This document shows, piece after piece, positions 5,969 through 6,215 of a stretch of 6,215 nucleotides of DNA. The position numbers were made by a program, and so were the translations under genes. Positions within the stretch are counted from its first letter, which is position 1, and each line of letters starts with the position of its first letter. The notes beneath the pieces were generated by a model that did no database searches, had not been told where the DNA came from, and saw nothing but the letters and a program-made list of their open reading frames with translations. Source of the DNA: Promethearchaeota archaeon (GTDB lineage: Archaea; Asgardarchaeota; Lokiarchaeia; Sigynarchaeales; SOKP01); the NCBI GenBank assembly GCA_019057735.1, contig JAHLWV010000135.1:1-6215 (forward strand), written 5' to 3'.

Positions 5969-6102
5969 TTCCCTTAGTTATAGATACAAACATAATGTAT
6001 TCAGCCATATATAATAAAAATGGCATAATTAGTCATGAGACGAAAAAAAATGAAAAAAAAACCAAAACGTGGATTTTTAGTGGCACTACTTATTGGTTTT
6101 GA
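5965..6102 (+). pseudogene. vapC: Truncated PIN-domain toxin (VapC-type) remnant
   Basis: The frame opens with MIPLVIDTNIMYSAIYNKNG, the characteristic first strand and helix of a PIN-domain ribonuclease, with the first catalytic aspartate at residue 7. PIN toxins are normally about 130-150 residues, but here the frame ends at residue 45 and similarity appears to stop after about residue 25. The remaining residues are a lysine-rich read-through of DNA that codes in another frame for the next ORF. The later acidic residues of the active site are absent, so no active nuclease can be made. It overlaps the antitoxin by ATGA, as intact VapBC pairs do. The downstream frame does not continue the PIN sequence, so a deletion or insertion junction near 6030-6045 explains it better than a single frameshift. 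Confidence 0.72.
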
Positions 6103-6215
6103 TGAAAAAGAAATTCATACATGGAAAGTGTATAGTCGTTCTTTAAGAGTTTATAAAACGATCAAATTAACTCGCAAATGGAAATACTTGGATGATAAGC
6201 AAATATATCATTTAC
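6035..6215 (+). CDS. Unknown protein, N-terminal part only (runs off the window)
   Basis: An open frame starts at the ATG at 6035, just after an in-frame stop at 6026-6028, and is still open at the window edge after 60 codons. It begins with a strongly basic segment (RRKKMKKKPKRG, 2-13), followed by a hydrophobic strand-like stretch FLVALLIGFD (14-23) and then a mixed charged sequence rich in Trp and Tyr (W29, W48, Y52, Y58). FLVALLIGFDEKEIHTWKVY reads like the first beta hairpin of a globular soluble domain rather than a membrane helix. I do not recognise the family. A second ATG at 6050 could be the true start. It begins inside the broken PIN toxin frame, in a different reading frame, so the start region may be a product of the same rearrangement. 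Confidence 0.6.
   Translation, partial: MRRKKMKKKPKRGFLVALLIGFDEKEIHTWKVYSRSLRVYKTIKLTRKWKYLDDKQIYHL

Noticed and set aside
5965..6215. A single frameshift joining the PIN start to the downstream ORF as one toxin gene
   Set aside because: The downstream frame (basic leader, then FLVALLIGFD) does not resemble the second part of a PIN domain, so two different genes meeting at a junction is the better reading.

Overview
This AT-rich window looks archaeal. It has two geranylgeranyl-reductase-superfamily flavoproteins, one of them carrying the marks of the archaeal membrane-lipid saturating enzyme. It also has a VapB-type antitoxin with the start of a PIN-domain toxin, short AT-rich promoter-like sequences close to start codons, oligo-T stretches after genes, and one clear Shine-Dalgarno site. 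An Asgard or other mesophilic, AT-rich archaeon is a reasonable guess, but that rests on overall feel rather than on a marker gene.

Layout: five genes run leftward from about 4258 to the left edge. In transcription order they are a geranylgeranyl reductase family protein (4258-3086), a small dimeric alpha/beta-barrel-like protein (2945-2625), a DUF998 six-helix membrane protein (2525-1911), an EamA/DMT transporter (1849-914) and a metallo-beta-lactamase-fold hydrolase of the COG1237 type (890 to beyond base 1). The gaps are 140, 99, 61 and 23 bases, so only the transporter and the hydrolase look like a tight transcription unit. An oligo-T tract follows the small barrel gene, and a perfect inverted repeat lies just upstream of it.

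A 145-base intergenic region separates the leftward reductase from a second, rightward FAD-dependent oxidoreductase of the same superfamily (4404-5618). This second protein lacks the Cys-Gly-Gly motif of true lipid reductases, so the two divergent paralogues probably act on different substrates. The shared promoter region contains tandem TTAATG-type repeats and a 12-base palindrome.

The right end holds a toxin-antitoxin remnant. An intact 83-residue VapB-like antitoxin (5717-5968) overlaps by ATGA the start of a PIN toxin whose recognisable sequence stops after about 25 residues. A lysine-rich ORF of unknown function begins in another frame at that point (6035) and runs off the window. This looks like an antitoxin orphaned by a rearrangement, and it is the most unusual thing here. 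I found no CRISPR array, tRNA, rRNA or intact mobile element. I see no clearly new multi-gene system.
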